From: Diabrotica undecimpunctata | Taxonomy: Eukaryota > Arthropoda > Insecta > Coleoptera > Chrysomelidae | Reading direction: 5' to 3' | DNA: 64,000 nt | Assembly: GCF_040954645.1 (NCBI RefSeq) | Contig: NC_092803.1 | Location: 8,495,230 to 8,559,229 of the forward strand | Shown: positions 10,752 through 21,280 of the stretch, in pieces | Numbering within the stretch: position 1 is the first letter of the stretch | Layout: every line of letters begins with the position of its first letter | Position numbers and translations under genes: made by a program | Notes under the pieces: model-generated | Seen by the model: the letters and a program-made list of their open reading frames with translations, nothing else | Database searches by the model: none | Told to the model about the DNA's origin: nothing

Positions 10752-12026
10752 ATGGCTACCATCAACCCTAAGCATTTGAAAACTGATGAGTTAACCTATG
10801 AGTTAATTATTAGAGATCTTGAGGTTCCTTCTACTGTCGATGAGAAAAGAAGAGTCCTTAGTGGAATTTTGTCTCAGGAAGCATCAGACAGAAGCTTCTC
10901 TGAAACAGTTGTCCCTCTTGAATTTAAGCAAGACCATAATCAGGCCTTGGCTACTCTTGCTGATTTATCTAGTATCATCGATGAATTTTCAGGTAGTAAG
11001 TCTGATTATAGGTACAAATGTATTTGTTCTCGTTTAACTCATTTGTCTGGCCGTGTATCTCGTCTGAAAACCACTTCTTCGACGCAGGAAACAGTCAAAA
11101 GACAGTTACGGAGTAAATTATTGTCAATTGAGGGTGTGCTTGTGGAAAAACTTAATCTCCCTTCAGAATCTACTCCAGTTAGGGTAGAATCACATACTGC
11201 ATCTTCAGTAGTAAAGTCTGTGCCCATTTATAAATGGGGAATTCAAAAGTTTTCCGGCAAACAGCCTTTGATTCCTTTTCTTGAACAAATTGAGACGCTT
11301 AAAATCTCCAGGAATTGTTCTAATGATGACCTGTTTCTTTCTGCAGGAGATCTGTTTGATGGCAATGCTTTCACTTGGTGGCATAATCATCTTCTTAAAA
11401 AGACATTTCAGTCATGGTCCGACTTAGTTGCCGCTTTAAAGGAAACTTATCTTCCGGCAGATTATGAGAGGAATTTGTGGGAACAAATTCGTTCTACAAG
11501 GCAATCTTTTCGAGAACCTGTATCTACATTTATCTCTAATTTTGAAGCTCTTTTCTTCCGTTTACCTTCTGTCGTTTCAGAGAAAGATAAAGTATCTGAA
11601 ATTAGACGTGGTCTTTTGCCAGACTACATCAAAGCTTTGGCTTTGCACGATATAGACACTGTATCTGATCTTACCTCTTACTGTAAAAGAATTGAGTCTG
11701 CGTTATCTATACCCCACTTTAATAATAATAATAAGAAATTTTCATATGAAACAAATTCACTTGATGAAATTTGTTGGAATTGCAACAAACGAGGTCATGT
11801 GTATCCTCAGTGCAGGTACCAGAAAAATAAATTTTGTTATGGTTGCGGTTTTAAGAACGTTATTAAGGCACATTGCCCCAAATGTTCAAAAAACGAAGCG
11901 CGAGGTTGTTCGATAGCGGACAGGAATCAACCTCATTGCAGTCAAATGTCTGCATCAAACCTAAAAGGGAAGAACATACCAGGAAAAAATTTGAAGAAAA
12001 CTTCAAACAAAGGACAAGCAGAGTAA
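10752..12026 (+). CDS. gypsy Gag polyprotein
   Basis: 424-residue Gag starting at the ATG of MATINPKHLK; an upstream in-frame ATG (10695) adds 19 hydrophobic residues and lacks family support. Gag forms the cytoplasmic particle that packages element RNA. The central part, about residues 165-310 of the shorter form, resembles the retrotransposon gag capsid region (a WWHNHLLKKTFQSWSDL stretch and later a REPVSTFISNFEALFFRLP stretch). Near the C-terminus is a CCHC zinc knuckle, CWNCNKRGHVYPQC. A second cysteine cluster, CYGCGFKNVIKAHC, keeps the cysteine spacing but has Val where the His should be. A slippery heptamer follows at 11888-11894; after it the Gag frame runs 44 further codons, basic and Ser-rich. 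The frame is intact. Confidence 0.88.
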   Translation: MATINPKHLKTDELTYELIIRDLEVPSTVDEKRRVLSGILSQEASDRSFSETVVPLEFKQDHNQALATLADLSSIIDEFSGSKSDYRYKCICSRLTHLSGRVSRLKTTSSTQETVKRQLRSKLLSIEGVLVEKLNLPSESTPVRVESHTASSVVKSVPIYKWGIQKFSGKQPLIPFLEQIETLKISRNCSNDDLFLSAGDLFDGNAFTWWHNHLLKKTFQSWSDLVAALKETYLPADYERNLWEQIRSTRQSFREPVSTFISNFEALFFRLPSVVSEKDKVSEIRRGLLPDYIKALALHDIDTVSDLTSYCKRIESALSIPHFNNNNKKFSYETNSLDEICWNCNKRGHVYPQCRYQKNKFCYGCGFKNVIKAHCPKCSKNEARGCSIADRNQPHCSQMSASNLKGKNIPGKNLKKTSNKGQAE

Positions 12027-15000
12027 CATTTCAACTACCACCTATTAATAAAACGCGAGCTGAAACTTCTGATTCTAATTGTGATTTTAATCCTTTACCT
12101 ATAGACAAAACTCCCATAGATACAACGCACAATGTTTCTTTAAGTCCTGCGAATATTTCTTTTCCGTTGATTTCAACGTCTGATACTTTATGTAGAACTA
12201 ATCCTCTTCTCGATATTCGTACACAGGATAATCGACCATATATTTCAATAAATATTGGCAGTGAAACAATATCTGCACTTGTAGACTCTGGTAGTAATGT
12301 CTCTATTATTGGCTCTCCAGCCTTATTTCTTCTTAAGAAGTTGAATTTGCATCTTCACTATGATATTTCAGTACAGCTAACTACTGCTGATGGTAATGTC
12401 CAAAGTACCTTAGGTTATGTGTTTTTACCTGTTACCTTATCTGGTAGCACACAAAAGTTAAAAGTTTTAGTGGTTCCTTCTATCTCACATAAAATGATTT
12501 TAGGTATGGATTTTATGAAATTGTTTAGAATTTCTTTGGATTTCACAAATTTTTCGTATAGTACAGCTAAACTGTCAACTTGTGTTGTTAATACTATAGT
12601 AAGTTCAGAGAATTTATCCACCCATCAGCTTTCACAACTACATTCGGTAGTCAAACTGTTTAAGGAAATAGGCCCAACAGATTCTATTGGTAGAACCCAC
12701 TTGTATACTCACCATATAGACACTGGTGATGCGAAACCAATTAGGCAAAGACAATATCCTCTTTCGCCTGCTATACAGAAAATTCTCAACGAAGGAGTTG
12801 ATGAGATGCTTAAGTTGAAAGTCATCGAACCATTAACAACCAGTACACCTTGGTTGTCTCCTTTGTGGTTGGTTCCGAAGAAAGATAGTCCCTATAGAGT
12901 TTGTTTTGATGGTCGAAAACTTAATTCGATAACAGTTCCTGATAGTTACCCCATGCCTTTAATAGATTCAATCATATCTAAAGTAAGAGATGCTAAATTT
13001 ATTTCGTCAATCGATTTAAAACAAGCTTTTTATCAGATACCTTTGGATGATCAATCCAAATTAAAGACTGCATTTACAGTTCAAAATAGAGGTTTGTTCT
13101 GTTTTAATGTATTACCTTTTGGCTTAAATAATAGTGCACAAGCTATGTGCAGAGTTATGGATTCAGTTATAGGTCCTTTACTGGAGCCTTATGTTTTCTA
13201 TTATCTTGATGATATTATTGTTGTTACTCCTGACTTTGATTGTCATATCAAAATTCTTAAAATGTTGTTTAAGAGACTTAAATATGCAAATCTTACAGTC
13301 AATTTTGAAAAGTGTCAGTTTTGTAGACCTTCTCTTAAATTTCTTGGTTTTGTTGTAGATCAACAAGGGTTAAGAACTGACCCAGCTAAAGTAGAAGCTA
13401 TTTTGGAATATCCAGTTCCAAAAACTACTACTCAAATTCGTAGACTTATCGGATTGATAGGTTATTACCGTCGATTTTTGAATAATTTTGCATCCATTTG
13501 TACTCCCATTTCTGATTTACTCAAGGGTAAAAAGAAAGGACAGTCTATTGTTTGGACTCCAGAAGCTAACTTAGCTTTCAGTCAGATTAAACAGGCACTA
13601 ACATCTGCTCCTGTTCTTGCTAGTCCAGACTTTGACAAGCATTTTTATCTTGCTTGTGATGCAAGTGACACTGGTGTTGGGGGTGTATTATTTCAAAAAG
13701 AAGATGGTTTAGAGCATCCTATAGCTTTCTTTAGTAAAACTCTCTCTAAAGCTCAACGTAAGTACACTACTACTGAGAAAGAACTGCTGGCTATTTTATT
13801 ATCTATTGAAAAATTTAGGTGTTATATTGAAGGAAGTGAAAACTTCACTGTGATTACTGATCACTCATCCTTACAGTGGTTATATTCCATGAAAAACCCT
13901 TCTCCTAGAATTGCCAGATGGATAATGAAACTATCCTGTCACAAGTTTACTGTCATTCACCGTAGTGGTTCTTTAAATGTTGTGGCTGATTCCCTTTCTA
14001 GAATACCTGAACAAAATCCTGAAATTTCTCTTTTAGATTTATCTAATCTTAAAACAGATACTTGGTATGATAATATGGTACAAAAAGTACAAAATAATCC
14101 AGATCAATTTCCTGCTTTTAAAGTTCATGGTAATGTTCTTTACAAGCATATCTTTTCAAGGAATAAGTTTTCAGATCCTTCCCCAGAATGGAAAATTTTC
14201 GTTCCGTCTCCTCACAGAAAAGATATTTTGAAACTCTTTCATGATGATCCTACAGCTGCTCACCTAGGAGTATATAAAACGCTCTCTAGAATCACGGAAT
14301 TGTATTACTGGCCTAGAATGAGACTTTATGTCGCAAACTATATCAGTAAGTGCAAAATCTGTGCTGCTAGTAAACCAGGAAATGTACCTCCTGCTGGTTT
14401 AATGGGAAAGTACAGAGATATTAATTTTCCATTTCAGTTTTTATCTGCTGACTTATTAGGCCCTTATCCTAGATCTAAAAATGGAAATCGTTTTCTTTTA
14501 GTTGTTGTCGACTGGTTCACGAAATTTATTTTTGTCCATCCAATGGCAAATGCTACCTCTACAGCTATTGTTAAATTTATTGAAAATCAAGTTTTTCTTA
14601 TCTTTGGGGTACCACAAATTTTCGCAGTTGATAATGGGAAACAGTTCGTTTCCAATGATTTCAAAAATTTAATGAATAAATATAAAGTACAAAAAATTTG
14701 GTATAATGCGAGATATTTTCCTCAAATAAATCCTACTGAGAGAGTTAACAAAACTATCGTAACAGCTATTCGTTCTTTTATACATGATAATCATAAAGAT
14801 TGGGACAAAGAAATCTTTAAGATTGCCCAGGCTATTCGCCTAGCCAAACACGAAGTTACACAATTTAGTCCTTCGTTTCTAACTTTTGCCAGAAATATCC
14901 CTTTGGACGGTTCCTTCTTTGGTGCAATAGAAGACAAAGCAAGCAATGTCATTAATATTAATAACAAGCTATTCGACCCAAGACCACTAGAAAATATGTC

Positions 15001-15313
15001 TTCTATTTTCAAAGAAGTGCAAAAGAGAATACGTCACTCTTATGCGACGAATTCTAGCAGGTATAACCTTCGTAGACGTGATGTCAAATATCACGTTGGT
15101 GATAAAGTCTGGAAGAAAAATTTTGTCCTATCAAAAGCTGTCGATGATTTCTCTGCAAAACTAGCGCCAAAATTTGTCCCCTGTATTGTCAATAAAGTTT
15201 TGTCTAAATTAGTCTACAATTTAAAGGATCTAGATGGAAATGATCTTGGAAATTTTCATGTCAGGGATATCAAATTAGATGTCACTGATTCTAGTGACGA
15301 TGAAAATCAGTAA
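11873..15313 (+). CDS. gypsy Pol polyprotein (PR-RT-RNase H-IN)
   Basis: Intact 1,146-codon frame, overlapping gag by about 150 nt in the -1 frame and probably expressed by frameshifting, so the first ATG is unlikely to be used. Aspartic protease: active site DSG at residue 138 and the ILG flap-side motif near 209. Reverse transcriptase: VCFDGRKLN, SIDLKQAFYQIPL, LPFGLNNSAQAM and YLDD at 444-447. RNase H: CDAS with catalytic Asp 596, TTTEKELLAI and TDHSSL. Integrase: an HHCC zinc finger (H...H...CKIC), then D860, D920 and E956, the last two separated by 35 residues (DD35E). These activities copy Gag-packaged RNA to DNA and insert it in the nucleus. All visible catalytic residues are present. 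There is no clear chromodomain and no env follows. Confidence 0.93.
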   Translation: MPQMFKKRSARLFDSGQESTSLQSNVCIKPKREEHTRKKFEENFKQRTSRVTFQLPPINKTRAETSDSNCDFNPLPIDKTPIDTTHNVSLSPANISFPLISTSDTLCRTNPLLDIRTQDNRPYISINIGSETISALVDSGSNVSIIGSPALFLLKKLNLHLHYDISVQLTTADGNVQSTLGYVFLPVTLSGSTQKLKVLVVPSISHKMILGMDFMKLFRISLDFTNFSYSTAKLSTCVVNTIVSSENLSTHQLSQLHSVVKLFKEIGPTDSIGRTHLYTHHIDTGDAKPIRQRQYPLSPAIQKILNEGVDEMLKLKVIEPLTTSTPWLSPLWLVPKKDSPYRVCFDGRKLNSITVPDSYPMPLIDSIISKVRDAKFISSIDLKQAFYQIPLDDQSKLKTAFTVQNRGLFCFNVLPFGLNNSAQAMCRVMDSVIGPLLEPYVFYYLDDIIVVTPDFDCHIKILKMLFKRLKYANLTVNFEKCQFCRPSLKFLGFVVDQQGLRTDPAKVEAILEYPVPKTTTQIRRLIGLIGYYRRFLNNFASICTPISDLLKGKKKGQSIVWTPEANLAFSQIKQALTSAPVLASPDFDKHFYLACDASDTGVGGVLFQKEDGLEHPIAFFSKTLSKAQRKYTTTEKELLAILLSIEKFRCYIEGSENFTVITDHSSLQWLYSMKNPSPRIARWIMKLSCHKFTVIHRSGSLNVVADSLSRIPEQNPEISLLDLSNLKTDTWYDNMVQKVQNNPDQFPAFKVHGNVLYKHIFSRNKFSDPSPEWKIFVPSPHRKDILKLFHDDPTAAHLGVYKTLSRITELYYWPRMRLYVANYISKCKICAASKPGNVPPAGLMGKYRDINFPFQFLSADLLGPYPRSKNGNRFLLVVVDWFTKFIFVHPMANATSTAIVKFIENQVFLIFGVPQIFAVDNGKQFVSNDFKNLMNKYKVQKIWYNARYFPQINPTERVNKTIVTAIRSFIHDNHKDWDKEIFKIAQAIRLAKHEVTQFSPSFLTFARNIPLDGSFFGAIEDKASNVININNKLFDPRPLENMSSIFKEVQKRIRHSYATNSSRYNLRRRDVKYHVGDKVWKKNFVLSKAVDDFSAKLAPKFVPCIVNKVLSKLVYNLKDLDGNDLGNFHVRDIKLDVTDSSDDENQ
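11888..11894 (+). promoter_or_regulatory. programmed -1 frameshift site between gag and pol
   Basis: A AAA AAC in the Gag reading phase (TCA AAA AAC), the classic X XXY YYZ heptamer. Pol lies in the -1 frame and is open across this point, so slippage here would make a Gag-Pol fusion running ...SKK-RSARLF. A GC-containing segment follows (GAAGCGCGAGG); I could not establish a pseudoknot by eye. Confidence 0.7.
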
Positions 15314-18156
15314 TGCATATTAAATATATCTTTTGAGTAAAACTTGCAGTTATACTATTATATCTTACCTTTAAGTGTAATTTAAACTTACATATATCTT
15401 GTATTGCATATATTTTAAATTATCTTCTTATCTCTTTTGTTAAGCTTATACATATTTTTATTACCTGCGTTAACAAATATCTTCGTTATTTATGGACTTT
15501 TCAATAAAATATTTAGTTATGAGAACCTTTGCTAGAAAATTTATCTACTACCTTTCACAAGTTTGATTGTTATTTACTTATCTTTATCTTCGTTTAATAA
15601 CACATTATCTCTTACCTTTGCAAGTTAGCTACTTGTATTACCTTTATGGTGTTATTAAAACTATTGCGGTAATAACTTATGTCTAATTTTCATACCTAGT
15701 GCAAGTGTCTTGTTTTTCCGTTGAGTGGGTTCAAATATGAGATTTGTTCGGACAAGCACATAAAAATTGTCTAGGATGATTTATCTTCGCGGGACTTGAG
15801 GTCACTGAAGGAAAACTATTAACAAGGGCGTTAATATTTTTCATTTACCCATTAGGGGTGTTGCGTTAGGCATAATTCTTTATCTTTTGGAGTGAAAGTA
15901 ATCTTATGCATATATCTTCTTTTATAGAAACCTCTGGTGTAAGATTATGAAGCTTTGAAGTTTTTGATTGCATTTGAATTGTCTTTAACATTTTAAATAC
16001 ATACGTCTATATTTATGCAGTTCTAGTTCTATTTCTTTTGTGTAGATCCCTGGATAGTGTTTAGTGTTATAGCAATTTTATATGATATTACCACAACTTA
16101 TCTTATCTTTGCTTTGTATTTTCCTTTATCATAAGTAAGCCAAATTTTATGCAGTATCTTTAATGTCTTTTGTGTAGACCTTTGACTTACTAGGTATTGT
16201 GAAGAATATACTTATGTTTATCTGACAATCAAAATTACTTGTGTTACTTAATTATCTTGATATTTACCTACCTTTAATTTTTGATACTATTTGGTACAAA
16301 AATTACTTTATCTTATACTAGCTTAATGTCAATTTGCTGTTTTATTGACTTGCCTTAGTCCATAAATATGCATATGCAATATGCCGAGAATTCATTCTCA
16401 TTATCTTCTTATCTTTAATAAACAATGTAATTGTTTCCAGACCATACTGTCTATTGAAGTTTAGGCATAATAAGTTTCTCTGATTTAGTTCACAATGATT
16501 GCCCTCATCAATGCATAACTACAATGAATTTTCTTTTTCCTGAGTGTTATATTTTAATGAAATTTTTTTTATTGCATTTACAAGGTAGATTTAACCTTAT
16601 GCATACTACTATTTAGAAATCTGGTGTAGGGTTGTGTCTCTTTGAAATGACAATGGAAAGGTTTTGTTTTTTATACCCTCTTGTATAATATTGCTCTGTA
16701 CAATTTTTCTGTATAGATTACTTTATTATTCTAACAGGTGCATAACGTTTGGATTTAAATCAAAGTATATTTATGACTAATTTTTCTTCTTCAGTTCAAC
16801 TGAGTATAATTTTGTGCAGTTTTCTTTTCATCTTGTGTAAATTTTATACTTAATAGATGTCTAGATTGGTCTTACTAAATTTTTACTTATTTCTTTTATA
16901 TTTTGATGTTTACCTTATCTTTCTTAACTGCTTATAATGTTCTACTCATACTATCTCATGCAATATATGCAACTAAAATCTAGATTAGTATTATGATAAC
17001 TAATATTTGGATTTATATACCTACTGCATTACTGATGATTATGATATCTTATCTTTTATAACTTAATGATTATATGCATATCTAGTGATATTGCTAATAT
17101 CATAATTACCTTGGTTTAAAATCAACTTCCCTTAAGAACTAACATTCTTGAAAGAATGTCTTTCTAACGATGTTTATCTCCATGAGTGATAGATACATCG
17201 TCCCCATATTAGTTGTTTTTGTATGATATTTATGTAATTACATATATATGGGACCGAACTATGGTGGAGATGTACATTTATACCACTGGATCTTCCTTTA
17301 ATGGTAAGGTTGTCTTTAGGGTATGGCGTCGGGGGGTTCATAGTACACAGGACTGTCGTCTCTGAGGAGCGCTTTCGAGGTTTAACCATGGATTATGAGC
17401 TACTGCGTTCATACCAACATTATTTCAATCGGCCCAGTGTATAATCGATGTACAGTACCAAAGATTGCGGATAACCCTTAACGTAGCTTTTCTCCCTCTT
17501 GGTCTACGACCAATTTTAGTGTGACGAATACTATAATTCGTTGGGATAAAATATTTCCCTGAGTATTAACTCTAAAGTCCTGTTACATGCTGCTACAATG
17601 TATAGCACATAAATATTTGCCTCATAATTTTAGTGTGACGAATACTATAATTCGTTGGGATAAAATATTATCCTGAGTATTAACTCTAAAGCCTTGTAAG
17701 GAATTGCTATAAGGTATAGCATAGGATTATTTACCTTACAATTTTAGTGTGACGAATACTATAATTCGTTGGGGATGAAATAATACCCAGAGTGCTCACT
17801 CTAAAGTCATTTAGTGTATATAGTATTACAATACTATAATACATAGTTTATAATTATGTAGTTAAAATTTTAGTTTAACGGATACTATAATTCGTTGGGT
17901 GATAGTCATTTATTTTTTTTGACTTAGGTTAATATAAGTATATTAATTTTTATATCTTATCACAAGTTAACCATTTTCACTTTATTTTGTTTAAATAATA
18001 GTACCTAAACTTACAAGTTATTATACCTATATCTAGGTATCTAGATAACTTTATTATTTGGTAAAGATTACCTTTATTATTATTTTGATGATCATAACAT
18101 ATAATGAGTTTAGTGATGAGAAAAATTTCTCAAGGTACTTTCGAAATTTTTCTACT
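15314..18156 (+). other. long non-coding 3' region of gypsy element
   Basis: 2.8 kb between the pol stop and the 3' LTR without an open frame over about 70 codons, T-rich and full of diverged repeats. For example TTATGCATA...CTCTGGTGTA occurs near 15904 and 16600, and TATGCAGT...TTGTGTAGA near 16015 and 16148. In gypsy elements with an envelope gene, env sits here; nothing env-like is seen. Confidence 0.7.
17512..17908 (+). repeat. 114-bp tandem repeats with hairpin core, four copies
   Basis: Units start at 17512, 17626, 17740 and 17876. Each opens with AATTTTAGTGTGACGAATAC or a variant and contains CGAAT-ACTATA-ATTCG, a short inverted repeat able to form a 5-bp hairpin. The first three are spaced exactly 114 bp apart; the last is more diverged. 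Confidence 0.88.
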
Positions 18157-18170
18157 GGGTGGTGGAAGTG
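18157..18170 (+). promoter_or_regulatory. putative polypurine tract of gypsy
   Basis: GGGTGGTGGAAGTG lies directly before the 3' LTR start TGTAGCG. It is purine-rich (interrupted by T) and in the position where plus-strand DNA synthesis is primed. Confidence 0.6.
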
Positions 18171-20038
18171 TGTAGCGTTATAACTGCTACATTGCCTGCT
18201 TTCTTTCTTATGTTAATATATTTCGTTAATTCTATTCTCCAATTTCCATATCTTCTGTCATAATTCATATTCTTCTATATCCTCCATTGTATCTCTTATT
18301 TTTCTATATATTTTCTCAGATATAGATTGTATCAGAATTATGTCGTTACTTAATTGATTCATTATTCTCTTTTCATTTTTACTGGTATTTGGTATAAAAA
18401 CCAGTTGGCGTCCAAATCTATCTTCTTTACACATATATATATTTCAGTATCTACTTTTCCTATTTTCTTAATAATCATCATTTTTATCTTTTACTCAAGT
18501 TTCTAAAGAATGAATTTTATTTTCATCTCTATTTCTGTTACTTTGGAACGAGAGGTGCCATCTTTATTCTCTGTTTAGTTTAATGCTAGTGACAAAGACT
18601 CCTTTTTGTTGACATTTCCCCCTTCCCGTTCGATACAAAAGTCGATATAATGGCTTTTATTTCTAAAAATGTCGATTTTCTTCATGACTTTTGTAAAAGT
18701 ATAAATAACCAATTGTGTCGTCTCCTGAATTAGGAGGTAAGAGTTTAATATATTTTATCGGTTTCCTGATTCTACCTGTTGTATAAAAATCTTTTTATAA
18801 TTTTAACTTTGAAAAGTCTAATCTCATTATTTATGATTATCATATGTAAGTAGGTACATATTTTTGTGAATATTTCTTGTTTTTTTTATTTCTTATAATA
18901 AAAAATTAGCGATAAGAAATATATAGTTTCTTTAATATACATAGTATGTAAAAGTTTTACGAATATTTTTACAGTTTTAAATATTAAATTTAAATCCTTA
19001 ATAATATCTTTTGATTTTAATAATAATTAACTTTTGACAAACTACCATTTCTATATAGAAATGTTTCTAAATTCTAAATTATCTAACTTTTCAATAAATA
19101 TATCTTGTCATTTTTACCGAATCCGCTTTGTAATTAATATTAGAATATTTCAGTAGTAAAAAGTAATTACCATTTGCTTAAAAAGATTATATATCCTTAC
19201 TTTTACTTATTTGCTACATAAATAAGAATTGTTTCTCGACTTGCTTGGGTGAATAATGATAAAATTTTGTTAAATTTGATTGGTCACCTATTCATCCCCC
19301 AAGCAAGGTCTCTCATTTTGGTTTCACCATTTTCTGAAGCAAGGTGTGTTTTTCTTCATTTTAGTCAACCTCCGGGATACATTTCTCAGGTGCGGGTCAA
19401 TTTATATTAACATCCAGAAGACCAACCGGCCTGAGAATGGCACTATCATTCCATTAGGAGAGTTGACTCCAGGGCAAGAAAATCCATAACTAACAACATG
19501 GCTTGCTAACAACCATAGCAGAAAAGACCAGGATAAAACCTAGGATTTGGTGACAAGCATTTTTCCTTACTATAATGTAACACTGTAGCAAGAAGTCGAA
19601 TAATTTTTATTTAAATTCAACATAATATTTAAACATGTATTTTACTGTTTTTTTTTTGTTTAATATTTTAATAAACATGTGTTAATTTAACTGCGTATTG
19701 TTTCTTCTTTTTACTTGTTTGCATGTGTTGCTCCAGAGTAGGCCATATTCACGTCCTGAGTGAGCTAGCCAGGGAGTGTTTCGTATAACGTCTAATGTAG
19801 CAATTTTGCAATTGATACATTAGGGGTTATGACGTTAAAAATTGGTCCCAACGGGAAACGATTTGTCACTCCAACGTTGTTAGTGATGTTAGTCGGATTG
19901 TAGCAGCAAACTAAGGTTTGCGGTTACAAGTTGACAACAGCAGCTCAACGTTGGGATGTTACAAATTGAGCCTCGAAGGGTTACAAATTGGCACCCAATG
20001 AATGTTCGTTGGAACGTCACAAATTGGGGCCTAACGTT
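18171..20038 (+). repeat. 3' LTR of gypsy element
   Basis: Direct copy of the 5' LTR up to CCTAACGTT. Instead of ending ACA it continues CCTACTTGG and then repeats ACGTCACAAATTGGGGCCTA before mariner sequence resumes. The terminal dinucleotide expected from integration is therefore missing or displaced. Confidence 0.85.
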
Positions 20039-20080
20039 CCTACTTGGAACGTCACAAATTGGGGCCTACTTTCGTTCAAA

Positions 20081-21130
20081 ATGCCACATCAGTTTTCGAC
20101 CACAGAATATGCAGACATAATATTTGTTTATGGATTCTGTAATGGGAATGGTAGGGCTGCTAGTAGAGAATATCGCAGGAGATTTCCTAATCGTCGAACT
20201 CCCAGTCATCCAACATTTGGGTCAGTTTTTAATTATTTGCGAGAAAATGGCACTTTTCCTAGTGGAACAACAGAGCGACATGTAGATGAAGCGCAGGAAG
20301 ATGACATTATGGACGCCGTTACTATGAACCCTACAATAAGCACTAGACAAGTAAGTCGAGAACTCAATGTTACTCAATCAAAAGTAAGTAGAGTCTTACA
20401 AAAAAATAATCTATACCCATATCACATTCAAATGGTTCAGCGACTACATGCTGGAGATGAGATCGATAGGTTGGAATTTTGTAGATGGATTAACAATAAT
20501 CGACCAACGCTATACAGGACACTATTTACAGATGAAGCCCAATTTACCAGAGACGGGATAAATAATTCACGAAATTCACATGTGTGGGCAGAAGAAAATC
20601 CCCATGCTATTCGAGAACGTCGTTCTCAGTTAAGGTTTTCGGTTAACGTGTGGATTGGTGTCATAAATAACCAATTAGTAGGTCCTCACTTTTTTGATGG
20701 TCCTTTAACAGGGCAGGTCTATTTGAACTTTTTACAAAATATTTTGCCGAATTTGCTTGCCAACGCGAACGTTGCTATCCGGGGGATGTATTTTCAGCAT
20801 GATGGGGCACCCTCACACTTTTTACTGGCAGTGAGACAACATCTCAATAATGTTTATGGCAACAGGTGGATAGGACGTGCAGGTCCTATTTCGTGGCCTT
20901 CAAGATCCCCTGATTTCAATCCCGTTGATTACCATATTTGGGGACGATTGAAGCAACTAGTTTACGCAGTGAATATTAATAAGCGACAACAATTAATTGA
21001 TAGAATTATACATTTTTGTAATACTATTAGAAACGATCCCCAGAGTATCCGTAATTCAATACGTCAATTAACAATTCGGCAACAAAAATGTGTACAGGCT
21101 GCAGGGTTCCATTTCGAAAATCTATTTTGA
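20081..21130 (+). CDS. DD41D mariner-type transposase, intact
   Basis: 349-residue transposase that would cut and paste the inner mariner at TA sites. The start is the ATG of MPHQFSTTEY; the frame is open 31 codons further upstream, but those codons lie in the gypsy 3' terminus and are chimeric. The N-terminal part (about residues 1-120) has helix-turn-helix character (TTEYADIIFVYG...SREYRRRFP, then a STRQVSRELNVTQSKVSRVL helix pair). Catalytic Asp residues: D151 (FTDEAQF), D241 (QHDGAPSH) and D283 (SPDFNPVDYHIWG), with 41 residues between the last two. That spacing fits the DD41D group of Tc1/mariner (rosa/Visitor type). There are no stops or frameshifts. Its own promoter region has been displaced 11.6 kb by the gypsy insertion, so expression would depend on that LTR or on cryptic signals. 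Confidence 0.9.
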   Translation: MPHQFSTTEYADIIFVYGFCNGNGRAASREYRRRFPNRRTPSHPTFGSVFNYLRENGTFPSGTTERHVDEAQEDDIMDAVTMNPTISTRQVSRELNVTQSKVSRVLQKNNLYPYHIQMVQRLHAGDEIDRLEFCRWINNNRPTLYRTLFTDEAQFTRDGINNSRNSHVWAEENPHAIRERRSQLRFSVNVWIGVINNQLVGPHFFDGPLTGQVYLNFLQNILPNLLANANVAIRGMYFQHDGAPSHFLLAVRQHLNNVYGNRWIGRAGPISWPSRSPDFNPVDYHIWGRLKQLVYAVNINKRQQLIDRIIHFCNTIRNDPQSIRNSIRQLTIRQQKCVQAAGFHFENLF

Positions 21131-21280
21131 ATTATTTTTATTTTGTTACTATTATTGTATCTTTTCCAGTTCTAATTTATGGGTTTATCATAACTATGTA
21201 CATATTTTTAGTTTTTTTTTTAAATTGTTCTTCGTTATTGTTAGTAGTTACTGTTTTTTGTTGTGCAGTGACTCAGTTTA

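Larger units (their letters stand above)
8468..20038 (+). mobile_element. full-length Ty3/gypsy LTR retrotransposon
   Basis: Two direct repeats of about 1,868 bp (8468-10335 and 18171-20038) flank gag and pol in the order Gag, protease, RT, RNase H, integrase, which is diagnostic of Ty3/gypsy (Metaviridae) rather than Ty1/copia. By eye I found only two substitutions between the LTRs (near 8475/18178 and in the ATCTAC(C/T)TTTCC stretch), so the insertion is recent. A primer-binding-like site follows the 5' LTR and a purine-rich tract precedes the 3' LTR. No env-like ORF exists in the long 3' region. The 3' LTR terminus is rearranged, so the exact right boundary (20038 to about 20070) and the target duplication (perhaps CTTT) are uncertain. 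Confidence 0.92.

Noticed and set aside
15314..18170. Possible env gene after pol
   Set aside because: No frame of adequate length, no signal peptide or membrane segment; non-coding repeats instead.
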